A stretch of DNA of 64,000 bases from Schistocephalus solidus (GCA_017591395.1 WEDG01007407.1:1-64000), one strand, 5' to 3'. Positions 1-8,483 are shown, counted from the stretch's first letter. Numbers and translations are program-made. Notes: generated from the sequence alone by a model not told the origin.

Positions 1-35
<35 letters not shown>
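1..35. repeat. (TA)n microsatellite
   Basis: Pure TA dinucleotide run at the window edge, abutting the 3' flank of a minus-strand copy of the tRNA-like/hammerhead repeat. The same tract type borders most copies of that repeat and most PLE 3' ends in the window. Confidence 0.95.
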
Positions 36-37
<2 letters not shown>

Positions 38-280
38 AATGGAACCGACAAAGACAAGGGAGACCGGAATGGCCATTTCTGGCTTATTAGCCGTCATCAG
101 CCAGTCATACCCAATCCCAAGTGTAGCACACCTGGGATTCAAACCCGCAACCTTTGGTATTTGAGTCGAACGCTCTACCATTGAGCCACGGGCTCGTTGT
201 TTTGTCGGTTGTGATCGGGAATATGATGATAGTGTGGGGCTCACCGATCTGTATAAGGAACATTTTATGTTCCGTTGTGC
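36..280 (-). mobile_element. tRNA-like/hammerhead repeat, minus-strand copy
   Basis: Read on the minus strand this copy has, in order, a conserved GGAACA/TGTTCC hairpin (about 258-275), a tRNA-like block with A box (complement of 173-192) and B box (complement about 135-147, one base off consensus), and a hammerhead fold (63-107). It is the same unit as 505-832. It ends at an inversion junction near 280, where a plus-strand copy begins inside hammerhead stem II. Confidence 0.75.
63..107 (-). ncRNA. Hammerhead-like ribozyme fold (copy 1)
   Basis: On the minus strand GACUGG precedes CUGAUGA. Then come C, GGCU-AAUA-AGCC (stem II), A, GAAA, the self-complementary UGGCCA, UU, and CCGGUC, which pairs with GACUGG as stem I. 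All core positions of a type I hammerhead are present except that the first stem II pair is C/A instead of G-C. The expected cleavage site is after AUU. Activity is inferred. Confidence 0.65.
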
Positions 281-444
281 TAATAAGCCAGAAATGGCCA
301 TTTCGGTCTCCCTTGTCTTTGTCGGTTCCACCTTATCAAAATATACCTCAAGTTGCAATGCGACTGCCCATGAGGGCTCTAAAGTGAGCTCCAAGGCACA
401 AAGGAACATCCGTGTTCCTTAACCAGATCGGTCAATCCCACACT
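281..444 (+). mobile_element. tRNA-like/hammerhead repeat, 5'-truncated plus copy
   Basis: This copy starts inside hammerhead stem II (TAATAAGCC then AGAAA). It runs through the 3' part of the unit: the CTTTGTCGGTTCC block, the GCAATGC hairpin region, GAGCTC, the GGAACA...TGTTCC hairpin and the CACACTATCAT block. It then enters a (TA)n tract. With 36-280 it forms a head-to-head pair. Confidence 0.7.
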
Positions 445-447
445 ATC

Positions 448-492
<45 letters not shown>
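445..492. repeat. (TA)n microsatellite
   Basis: About 48 bp of TA repeats, degenerating to TATG/TATATG at its right edge, separating two copies of the tRNA-like/hammerhead repeat. Confidence 0.95.
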
Positions 493-500
<8 letters not shown>

Positions 501-671
501 ATGTATATGTATTTGTCGGTTCCCTTCCATCATATGCTACACGTCGCTATGCGACCGCCTGCAAGGGCTCTAGTCTGAGCTCCAGGGCACAACGGAACAT
601 GCATGTTCCTTAAGCAGATCGGTGAGCCCCACACTATCATCATATTCCCGATCACAACCGACAAAAACAAC

Positions 672-748
672 GAGCCCGTGGCTCAAATGGTAGAGAGCGT
701 TCGACTCCAAATACCAAAGGTCGCGGGTTCGAATCCCAGGTGTGCCAC
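672..748 (+). promoter_or_regulatory. tRNA-like internal pol III promoter (A and B boxes)
   Basis: The A box region TGGCTCAAATGGTAG (679-693) and a consensus B box GGTTCGAATCC (726-736) are spaced as in a tRNA. The D-stem GCTC/GAG(A)GC is recognisable. The anticodon arm is not convincing and the sequence recurs in many copies, so this is a tRNA-derived promoter and not a functional tRNA gene. Confidence 0.7.
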
Positions 749-763
749 ACTGGGATTGGGTAT

Positions 764-808
764 GACTGGCTGATGACGGCTAATAAGCCAGAAATGGCCA
801 TTCCGGTC
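764..808 (+). ncRNA. Hammerhead-like ribozyme fold (copy 2)
   Basis: GACTGG (764-769) pairs with CCGGTC (803-808) as stem I. CTGATGA occupies 770-776 and stem II is GGCT/AGCC with an AATA loop. GAAA is at 791-794 and is followed by TGGCCA. The self-complementary ATGGCCAT leaves essentially no loop for stem III in a monomer, so a dimeric ribozyme is expected, as described for other hammerheads with minimal stem III. Confidence 0.7.
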
Positions 809-832
809 TCCCTTGTATTTTGTCGGTTCCTT

Positions 833-834
<2 letters not shown>

Positions 835-911
<77 letters not shown>
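835..911. repeat. (TA)n microsatellite
   Basis: About 77 bp of uninterrupted TA repeats between a plus-strand and a minus-strand copy of the tRNA-like/hammerhead repeat. Confidence 0.95.
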
Positions 912-913
<2 letters not shown>

Positions 914-1341
914 GATATGTGGGATTGACCGATCTGGTTAAGGAACACGGATGTTCCTTTGTGCCTTGAAGCTCACTTTAGAGCCCTCATGGGCAGTTGC
1001 ATTGCGACTTGAGGTATATTTTGATAAGGTGGAACCGACAAAGACAAGATTGACCGAAATGGCCATTTCTGGCTTATTAGCCGTCATCAGCCAGTTATAC
1101 CCAATCCCAGGTGTTGATCATCCCGAGATTCGAACCCGCAACCTTTGGTCATTGACTGCAACACTCTACCATTGAGCCACGGGCCCGTTGATTTGTCGGT
1201 TGCGATCGGGAATATAAATTATGATAGTGTTGGATTCACCGATCGGGTTAAGGAACACGGATGTTCGTTGGGCCTTGGAGCTCACTTTAAAGCCCCCACA
1301 GCCAGTCGCATTGTGACTTAAGGTATATTTTGAAAAGGTTT
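912..1341 (-). mobile_element. tRNA-like/hammerhead repeat, minus-strand tandem (about 1.4 units)
   Basis: The ACCGATC...TTAAGGAACACGGATGTTC block occurs twice (about 924 and 1237), giving a period near 313 bp. Between the two lie one hammerhead fold (1052-1096) and one tRNA-like block (complement of about 1130-1190). The copy ends at an inversion junction near 1341, where plus-strand units start. Confidence 0.7.
1052..1096 (-). ncRNA. Hammerhead-like ribozyme fold (copy 3)
   Basis: The core CUGAUGA and GAAA and the stem II GGCU/AGCC are intact on the minus strand. Stem I is AACUGG against UCGGUC. It stays mostly pairable through G-U wobbles, but the outermost pair is lost. Confidence 0.55.
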
Positions 1342-1740
1342 CCTTATCCTTGATAATGGTTTCCTTGCGGGTTCGAATCTCGGGTGATCCACACCTGGGA
1401 TTGGGTATGAATGGCTGATGACGGCTAATAAGGCAGAAATGGCAATTCCGGTCTCCCTTGTTTTTGTCGGTTCCACCTTATCAAAATATACCTTAAGTCG
1501 CAATGCGATTACCCGTGAGGGTTCTAAAGTGAGCTCCAAGGCAAAACGGAACATCCGTGTTCCTTAACCAGATCGGTGAATCTCACACTATCATAATTTA
1601 TATTCCCGATCGCAACCGACAAAACAACGGGCCCGTGGCTCAATGGTAGAGTTTTACACTCAATGACCAAAGGTTGAAGGTTCGAGTCTCGGGTGATCCA
1701 CACCTGGGATTGGGTATGACTGGCTGATGACGGCTAATAA
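1342..1740 (+). mobile_element. tRNA-like/hammerhead repeat, plus-strand tandem interrupted by satellite
   Basis: Two plus-strand units lie in direct tandem: the CTGATG core occurs at 1415 and again at 1724, a period of 309 bp. The first unit lacks its A box half. The second is complete through the tRNA-like block (about 1628-1705) but is cut in hammerhead stem II at 1740, where the 355-bp satellite begins at a shared CCAGAAA. Confidence 0.7.
1409..1453 (+). ncRNA. Hammerhead-like ribozyme fold (copy 4, decayed)
   Basis: CTGATGA and GAAA are present, but stem I is GAATGG against CCGGTC (one lost pair), stem II is GGCT/AGGC (one lost pair) and the stem III palindrome is broken (TGGCAA). Probably inactive. 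Confidence 0.45.
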
Positions 1741-3950
1741 ACCAGAAACCGCATAGAGAACGCTGGGGGACCCACTGAAGAGCCGAACCCCTCGTTGCTG
1801 TGTCACGTAGCAACAGAAACATCGGCGAAACACGTGTCTGGGCTTTTAGCTAGTACCTATGTCGGAAGTACGGTATAACGTCTTTGCCATATAAGATTCA
1901 TACTACTTGTAGTACTACTTGTTTGTAGAATGGGCATTACGTGGTTATTCCACAGTGGTTGATTGTCTTCGACCCAAATGTTCATTGAAATTTCGGGTCT
2001 GACCCTAAAAAGTCATGTCCGAATCACCTGACTCCATGTCCTGCACTTAATAATTTCAGAAATTATTTACCCCGATTATTCTCTGGAGTCCATATACCAG
2101 AAACCGCATAGAGAACGCTGGGGACCCACTGAGGAGCCGAACCCCTCGTTGCTGTGTCACGCAGCAACAGAAACATCGGCGAAACACGTGTCTGGGCTTT
2201 TAGCTAGTACCTATGTCGGAAGTACGGTATAACGTCTTTGCCATATAAGATTCATACTACTTGTAGTACTACTTGTTTGTAGAATGGGCATTACGTGGTT
2301 ATTCCACAGTGGTTGATTGTCTTCGACCCAAAATGTTCATTGAAATTTCGGGTCTGACCCTAAAAAGTCATGTCCGAATCACCTGACTCCATGTCCTGCA
2401 CTTAATAATTTCAGAAATTATTTACCCGGATTATTCTCTGGAGTCTATATACCAGAAACCGCATAGAGAACGCTGGGGACCCACTGAGGAGCCGAACCCC
2501 TCGTTGCTGTGTCACGCAGCAACAGAAACATCGGCGAAACACGTGTCTGGGCTTTTAGCTAGTACCTATGTCGGAAGTACGGTATAACGTCTTTGCCATA
2601 TAAGATTCATACTACTTGTAGTACTACTTGTTTGTAGAATGGGCATTACGTGGTTATTCCACAGTGGTTGATTGTCTTCGACCCAAATGTTCATTGAAAT
2701 TTCGGGTTGACCCTTAAAAAGTCATGTCCGAATCACCTGACTCCATGTCCTGCACTTAATAATTTCAGAAATTATTTCCCCGATTATTCTCTGGAGTCCA
2801 TATACCAGAAACCGCATAGAGAACGTTGGGGGACCCACTGAGGAGCCGAACCCCTCGTTGCTGTGTCACGCAGCAGCAGAAACATCGGCGAAACACGTGT
2901 CTGGGCTTTTAGCTAGTACCTATGTCGGAAGTACGGTATAACGTCTTTGCCATATAAGATTCATACTACTTGTAGTACTACTTGTTTGTAGAATGGGCAT
3001 TACGGTTATTCCACAGTGGTTGATTGTCTTCGACCCAAATGTTCATTGAAATTTCGGGTCTGACCCTAAAAAGTCATGTCCGAATCACCTGACTCCATGT
3101 CCTGCACTTAATAATTTCAGAAATTATTTACCCCGATTATTCTCTGGAGTCCATATACCAGAAACCGCATGAGAGAACGCTGGGGGACCCACTGAGGAGC
3201 CGAACCCCTCGTTGCTGTGTCACGGCAGCAACAGGAACATCGGCGAAACACGTGTCTGGGCTTTTAGCTAGTACCTATGTCGGAAGTACGGTATAACGTC
3301 TTTGCCATATAAGATTCATACTACTTGTAGTACTACTTGTTTGTAGAATGGGCATTACGTGGTTATTCCACAGTGGTTGATTGTCTTCGACCCAAATGTT
3401 CATTGAAATTTCGGGTCTGACCCTAAAAAAAGTCATGTCCGAATCACTGACTCCATGTCCTGCACTTAATAATTTCAGAAATTATTTACCCGATTATTCT
3501 CTGGAGTCCATATACCAGAAACCGCATAGAGAACGCTGGGGGACCCACTGAGGAGCCGAACCCCTCGTTGCTGTGTCACGTAGCAACAGAAACATCGGCG
3601 AAACACGTGTCTGGGCTTTTAGCAAGTACCTATGTCGGAAGTACGGTATAACGTCTTTGCCATATAAGATTCACACTACTTGTAGTACTACTTGTTTGTA
3701 TAATGGGCATTACGTGGTTATTCCACAGTGGTTGATTGTCTTCGACCCAAATGTTCATTGAAATTTCGGGTCTGACCCTAAAAAGTCATGTCCGAATCAC
3801 CTGACTCCATGTCCTGCACTTAATAATTTCAGAAATTATTAAACTGATTATTCTCTGGAGTCCATATACCAGAAACCGCATAGAGAACGCTGGGGGACCC
3901 ACTGAGGAGCCGAACCCTTCGTTGCTGTGTCACGTAGCAACAGAAACATC
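1741..3950 (+). repeat. ~355-bp satellite array, six full units and one partial
   Basis: Units start at the CCAGAAACCGCAT motif at 1741, 2096, 2451, 2804, 3157, 3514 and 3868, giving lengths of 353-357 bp. The last unit is truncated after about 83 bp. Units are nearly identical, differing by single-base indels and a few substitutions, which suggests a young or homogenised array. Each unit contains a hairpin GTTGCTG-7 nt-CAGCAAC; the units with TAGCAAC keep it through a G-T wobble. Each also contains the near-perfect palindrome AATAATTTCAGAAATTATT. ORFs inside are short and look incidental. Confidence 0.95.
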
Positions 3951-4013
3951 GCGTTCATCATCTCCTGGAGAAGACGAAGAAGAAGAGGGGGGCGAGTTCA
4001 TGGACCAAATTGT

Positions 4014-4064
4014 ATTTGTACTGACGTTTCGAAAGCCTTCTCGCTTCCATCATCAGAGTAAAGT
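4014..4064 (-). ncRNA. Hammerhead-like motif at PLE-1 3' end
   Basis: On the minus strand TACT precedes a perfect CTGATGA (complement of 4050-4056). Stem II is GGAAG/CTTTC, followed by GAAAC and GTC, then AGTA, which pairs with TACT as stem I. The very short stem III matches the minimal type I hammerheads described in PLEs. Confidence 0.65.
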
Positions 4065-4291
4065 GCTTGCTGCTCCTGGTGGTCTTGAGTTAGTCAGTCT
4101 TGCTGCTTGCCTCGTATTATATCCGTAGTGGACGCGTGAACTTTGACCTGCCCGATCGCTGCTGACTTCATTAGACCTCCCCGAGGTTGAACGCCGGCGG
4201 GCTCGCGTGACCACTGTCCCCTTTGGAGCCGTCGTAGGTTTAAGCAAGGCAGCGTGCCTGTTGGCCTCCCCCACGTCAATCAGCGAACTGA

Positions 4292-5293
4292 TCAGTCGTT
4301 GCTGCAATCGTGAGTTGTTCTCCGTTTTACCCGTGCATTGGTGAGGCAGTGTTTGACTTGGTCATGTGACCTTCGGCCGCCGACCCGCTTTTCCGTGAGC
4401 GTGAGTTGTCGGTTCAGTGTGCTCGTTTGCCTTATTGGCCCTGGCCGAACTGATCTGAGCTTTGTACGAAGCACCTGGTAGGCGGGATGTAAGTCTATAG
4501 CTCGGTTGAGTGTGCCAGTCGAGGACCAACTCTCGAGCACCAGTCTGGCCATCTTATCATTGGCTCGGCCAATCACCCTCGTTTTCTCAAAGGCGAAATC
4601 GTGGTTCAGCTGTTGTGCGTGACCATAAACCAAAGACAACTTGTCTTTGCGGTTGATTGCAAGTTGGTGTTCATGCAACCTTGTGTCTAGGCGCTTGCCC
4701 GTTTCACCAACATACCTCGCATCAAAATCTTGGCATGGTATGCTGTAGACCACTACTGATTGTTCTGTTACTGGTAGCGGGTCTTTGGGCTTCATGACTT
4801 GCTGTCTGATAGAGCATTCTGGTTTATGAGCCACGCCAATCCCAAAAGGTTTTAGGATTCTTGCAGTCGCCTCTGAACAGTTCCTCATATAAGGGATTTC
4901 AAGCCAACACTTTGGCTTTTCTTCGTTCGACTGCTCAAACTGAGGCTTCCTGAGGCATTTGTCGATGAAGGACTTTGGATAACCGTTGGCTGTAAAAAGG
5001 GCATGTAAGTACTCTATCTCCTCCTTCTTCCCACTGTCGTCGCTGCTGTGTGTTTGGACACATCGGAAGAGGGTTCTGACACAACTGCGTTTGTGGCCAA
5101 CAGGGTGGTTGCTTCGGAAATGGAGGATGCGCTTAGTGTTGTTTGCCTTACGGTAGACCGTTGTCCTTATCTTCCCGTCTGCCAGCTTTGTAACATGGAC
5201 ATCAAGGAAGGGCAACTGATTGTTGACTTCTTCCTCCATGGTAAACTGGATGTCGGGAAAGATTGAATTCAACAATGCCCTGACAGCCTGCAA
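4292..5293 (-). pseudogene. PLE-1 RT C-terminus and GIY-YIG endonuclease
   Basis: A 333-residue open segment. It begins in the distal RT region (NNQLPFLDV near residue 26), passes through the HKRSCVRTLF block typical of PLE proteins (about 68-77) and reaches a GIY-YIG nuclease (VVYSIPCQ ... YVGETGKRLDTRLHEH, about residues 181-210). The downstream C-terminal tail is basic. It is an open fragment of a larger broken polyprotein, with the upstream RT catalytic core in other frames (5394-6028). The endonuclease would nick DNA for target-primed insertion. Confidence 0.85.
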
Positions 5294-5393
5294 GTGACTC
5301 CTTGATTATGACGAACGTGTCATCGACGTATCTGGTCCAGAACTTCGGGGGTTACGAGCAAAAGACCAGCTGCTCAAGCCTCTGCAAAACTGC

Positions 5394-6028
5394 TTAGGCA
5401 ATTAGTCCAGACAGAGACGAGCCCATTGACGTCCCCTTCTTTTGCTCGTAGACCTGGCCGTTGAATGTGAAGAACGTCTTAAGACACAGTTCTAGGAGTT
5501 CGATGATATGCGCTCGTTTGAGTTTTTGGTCGGTCTCGTTATATTTTTCTTGGAGAAAGCCGTCGATAGTATCGATAGCCAATGCGGGTGGGAAAGAGGT
5601 AATTCACGAGATCACGTCAAAGGACACCATCACCTCGTCTGCGTCTACTTCAAGATGTTTAATGCGTGTTAAGAACTCGTCAGCTGACTTCACTGTCCAC
5701 TTCGAATCCTTGGTTAGGAAACAAAGTCGCTGATACAACTACTTTGACAGCCCAAAGTCTGGGGTACCACGTAAGGAGACGATGGTGCGTAAGGGCTTGT
5801 GAATCTTTGGCAGGTCATAGAAACGTGCCATCGCGGCATCAGTGGCTTTTGCGGCCAGCGCTTCTTTCGCGTGAGCGCTCCCGCCTTCCTCAGCTTGTCG
5901 ACTGTCTTGTTTATGCTGTTCACAAGCTTTTTGAAGTCACTGGTAGTCGATGGTACATAGGATTCCTTGTCCATCAAGAGGTAACTCAGTTTTGCTCCAT
6001 ACACAGACCTATCCCTGACAACAGTCAA
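5394..6028 (-). pseudogene. PLE-1 reverse transcriptase, frameshifted fragments
   Basis: Two open pieces in different frames. 5714-6028 gives the RT N-terminal region (DKESYVPSTTSDFKKLVNSI). 5394-5582 gives the palm region with YEQKKGTSMGSSLSGLIA, the PLE equivalent of the QxxGxxMGS motif. Stops and frameshifts separate them. The YVDD stretch lies near 5310-5330 in another frame: the complement reads WTRYVDDTFVI, directly before the 4292-5293 piece. Confidence 0.75.
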
Positions 6029-6177
6029 GCGCCCTTTGTCTTCGGGCAGGGTTACGATGTCCTCTATTTTTCGTATTTTCAGAAGTTCTCGTTATTTTGC
6101 CTTTGAAATCGTTGTCTGACGTTGGTTCTGGAAGAGCTCGTAACTCTGCTCCTCCAGCACACTGGCACACATACACA

Positions 6178-6204
6178 AATATATATATATATATATATAT
6201 ATAT
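6178..6204. repeat. (TA)n microsatellite
   Basis: About 27 bp of TA repeats located ~85 bp beyond the hammerhead-like motif of PLE-2, at the PLE-1/PLE-2 boundary. Confidence 0.95.
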
Positions 6205-6279
6205 GGATATAGGAGAAAATACGGACCCCAGGTGTTGAAATGGAAGGAGAAGATAAGGCGATCTCTGGGGTAGAAGGTA

Positions 6280-6330
6280 TACTTGTCTGACGTTTCACAC
6301 TCATACTCGAGCGCATCAACGGAGATAGAG
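6280..6330 (-). ncRNA. Hammerhead-like motif at PLE-2 3' end (core mutated)
   Basis: On the minus strand the CTGATGA position reads TTGATGC. It is followed by a good stem II (GCGCTC/GAGTGT), then GAAAC and GTC. Two core substitutions make cleavage unlikely, but position and layout match PLE-1. Confidence 0.45.
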
Positions 6331-6591
6331 AATAGGGGGAACTACATGGTTTAAAAAGGGGGTCTTTCGTGCTCACTTGCGGTTGGTCCAGCTGCCTCGT
6401 TTCTCATTGGTCCTCCCCTCGTGCGCCAATGGTGCTTTGACGGCCCTCATAGGGCACTGGTAGGTCAATGCTGCGGTTGATAGAGTTGGCGTCTGACTGC
6501 CAAGCTTCGATGACTTCCCTCGCCAGTCTGTTTTCGGCTCGGCCGAGCACTTGAGCCCCGTCAAAAATCGAACCGGTGGTTGTTTTCTAGA

Positions 6592-7568
6592 CTATGCATG
6601 GCGACGTGTGATCGAATATCCTTTTCGCCTTACGGCCAAAGTGTGCTCGTGCATGCGCGTACTCAGTCGTTTGTCGGTCATGCCGCAGTAGTTGGCCGGG
6701 CAGTCTAGACAGTTGACACGGTAAAAAACGGCTGAGGTGTCTGCGGGTGGTAGTCGGCCCTTTGGTTGCATGACTAATCGACGGATGGTGGCCTCCGGTC
6801 GGTGTCCAACGCCCACGTTTAGCGGTCTTAACACGCGCTCAGTGGCTTCTGAGACGTTCTTCACATAGGGCAAGACATGGAAGGTTTCAGGTCTTTGTTT
6901 AGGCTCACCTTCGGTCTTTGTATGCCTTTGGTATAAGCATTTGTTTACGAAGCTGCGTGGATATCCACTGGCGAGAAAGAGGCGCCATAGGGTTTTACGT
7001 TCTCGCAGCTTCTCAGCCTCTGTGCTGCAGTGTGTCTGGATGCGGCGAAAAAGCGATCGGACGCAACTGCGTTTATGCGACAGGGGGTGATTGCTGTTGT
7101 AGTGAAGAATTTTTCTCCGTGTTTGTCGCTTTTCGAAACACGCCAGTCTGGAGGGTTCCGTCCTCCTGCCTTGATATCTGAACATCGAGAAAAGGGAGCA
7201 TTCCATCCTCTTCTTCCTCCATTGTGAATTGAATCTGTGGGAAAAATCGAGTTCAGATCCCTTTTGAAATTCTCTTTGGCTTCTCGGTGTATGATAACAA
7301 AGGTGTCGTCTACGTAGCGCATCCAGAATTTCGGCTTGTAGATCTGGAAGACCTGAGTTTCCAGTTCTTGCAGGATGGCCTCCGCAAGGTAGCCGGAGAT
7401 CGGTGATCCCATCGGGGTTCCCTGGATTTGCTCATAAACATAGTCGTTAAACGTGAAGTACGTGCGAAGGCAGTAGTCAAGTAACTCCATTGCGTGTTCC
7501 CTTTTAAAAAGTTTTCCTTCATCGTTGTACCTTCTGTCCAGAAGGTCATCGATGACTCTCATGGCCAA
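6592..7568 (-). pseudogene. PLE-2 reverse transcriptase palm and GIY-YIG endonuclease
   Basis: 6945-7568 encodes the RT palm, with YEQIQGTPMGSPISGYLAE followed by WMRYVDDTFVII (catalytic YVDD). A frame change near 7200 leads to the 6592-7206 segment with HKRSCVRSLFRR and a GIY-YIG nuclease (VFYRVNC ... YCGMTDKRLSTRMHEH). The nuclease reads YCG where PLE-1 has YVG, and the open segment breaks off near the end of this domain. Two frames are needed, so it is a pseudogene. Confidence 0.85.
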
Positions 7569-8045
7569 TTCTTTTGGGATGGATGTGAATAGGAGACAAC
7601 GTCAAAGCGACACCATTATCTCGTCAGGGGCGATTGTGATGCCTCGGAGTTTCCTTTCTAGGAAGTGCGTTGAGGATACGGCTGTGTGTTCTGGAGCCGT
7701 CTACCAGCTTCTTCAAATGCTTAGCGAGCCATTTAGCCAGTCCGTAGGTAGGCGTGCCTTTCAGCGCCACGATGGGCCGTAGGGGAACATTCGGCTTGTG
7801 GATTTTTTGGCAAACCGTAGAACCGCGCTAAGGCGGCATCCTGTGGTTTCATTTGTCTCCAATCGTTTTCGGATATTGCCTTTTGGCTCCTCATTAGATT
7901 CAGACTCTTATTGATTTTTTCCTACCAGTGTTTTCATAGGGTCAGATTCGACGACCTTATATGACTGACTGTCGTTTAGTAGCTCCTGAGCTTTTGCCAC
8001 GTATTCTGACTTGTCCAAGACTACAGTTGCCCGTCCTTTGTCCGC

Positions 8046-8483
8046 TGCACACAACTAACAATTTCTTCCGTCCTTTAATTCTCTGGCCTAATACACTCGG
8101 CTGAGTCGGGATGTACAGCGTGCTTCAGCTACGAATGGCCTGTGGCTTCAACACAGGAGACGCACATACAGTGGATTTTATTGCCTCACTGGAAGCGACA
8201 CTCTCAAAGACACAGACCACAGAAGACGCCAAGAACTCGATCCGCCAGCAAGTCGCCTCCCTCATCATATCCCACAGGCCACGCCGAACCATCCCTCCAG
8301 CCGAGGTAAAGGCCATTAATGGGGAATTAAAGAAGGACGAAGAAATTGTTATTGTTCCAGCGGACAAAGGACGGGCAACTGTAATCTTGGACAAGTCAGA
8401 ATACGTGGCAAAAGCTCAGGAGCTACTAAACGACAGTCAGTCATATAAGGTCGTCGAATCTGACCCTATGAAAACACTGGTCG
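8046..8483 (+). mobile_element. PLE head in inverted orientation (fold-back with PLE-2)
   Basis: The plus-strand ORF 8111-8488 encodes a PLE RT N-terminus, with a helical lead-in and then the VPADKGRATVILDKSEYV block near residue 84. Bases 8360-8480 are the reverse complement of 7924-8045 with about one mismatch in 121. The 314-bp spacer is not duplicated on the PLE-2 side. The copy stops abruptly at 8483, where a tRNA-like/hammerhead copy begins. Confidence 0.8.

Larger units (their letters stand above)
505..834 (+). mobile_element. tRNA-like/hammerhead repeat, most complete copy
   Basis: One complete ~308-bp unit flanked by a short direct repeat (TTGTCGGTTCC at about 510 and 819), as in a circularly permuted or dimer-derived copy. 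It holds, in order: a GTCGC-TAT-GCGAC hairpin (540-552), a perfect 16-bp palindrome GGAACATGCATGTTCC (about 595-610), the tRNA-like pol III promoter (about 672-748), and the hammerhead fold (764-808). It has no ORF apart from shadows. The arrangement matches schistosome SM-alpha repeats (SINE-like, pol III boxes, active hammerhead) and animal retrozymes. That family link is inferred from architecture, not alignment. Confidence 0.75.
3951..6177 (-). mobile_element. Penelope-like element PLE-1, decayed
   Basis: A minus-strand PLE with its 3' end at the satellite border. It comprises a hammerhead-like 3' segment (4014-4064), a GIY-YIG endonuclease with linker (4292-5293), RT palm pieces (5394-5582) and an RT N-terminal piece (5714-6028). 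Frames are broken between segments, so it is not autonomous. PLEs encode RT followed by a C-terminal GIY-YIG endonuclease, and that is the order seen here. Confidence 0.85.
6205..8045 (-). mobile_element. Penelope-like element PLE-2, decayed
   Basis: A minus-strand PLE of a different subfamily from PLE-1. It runs from a 3' hammerhead-like segment (6280-6330) through a GIY-YIG domain (within 6592-7206) and an RT with YVDD (within 6945-7568) to upstream RT with frameshifts. Its head includes the PADKGRATV-type block at 7924-8045. It meets an inverted copy of its own head at 8360-8480. Confidence 0.85.

Noticed and set aside
672..748. A functional tRNA gene
   Set aside because: A and B boxes are good, but the anticodon arm and T-stem do not fold properly and the sequence is a multi-copy repeat module.
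652..948. Minus-strand 98-codon ORF with a long Tyr-Ile repeat
   Set aside because: It is the translation of a (TA)n tract and hammerhead-repeat sequence; the same artefact appears at 6092-6376, 20909-21144 and 25824-26268.
3573..3761. ORF inside the satellite
   Set aside because: It recurs or breaks between units by indels and has no coding signature; it is a by-product of the repeat.
1741..3950. CRISPR array
   Set aside because: The repeats are ~355-bp direct satellite units with no short spacers, in a eukaryotic context.
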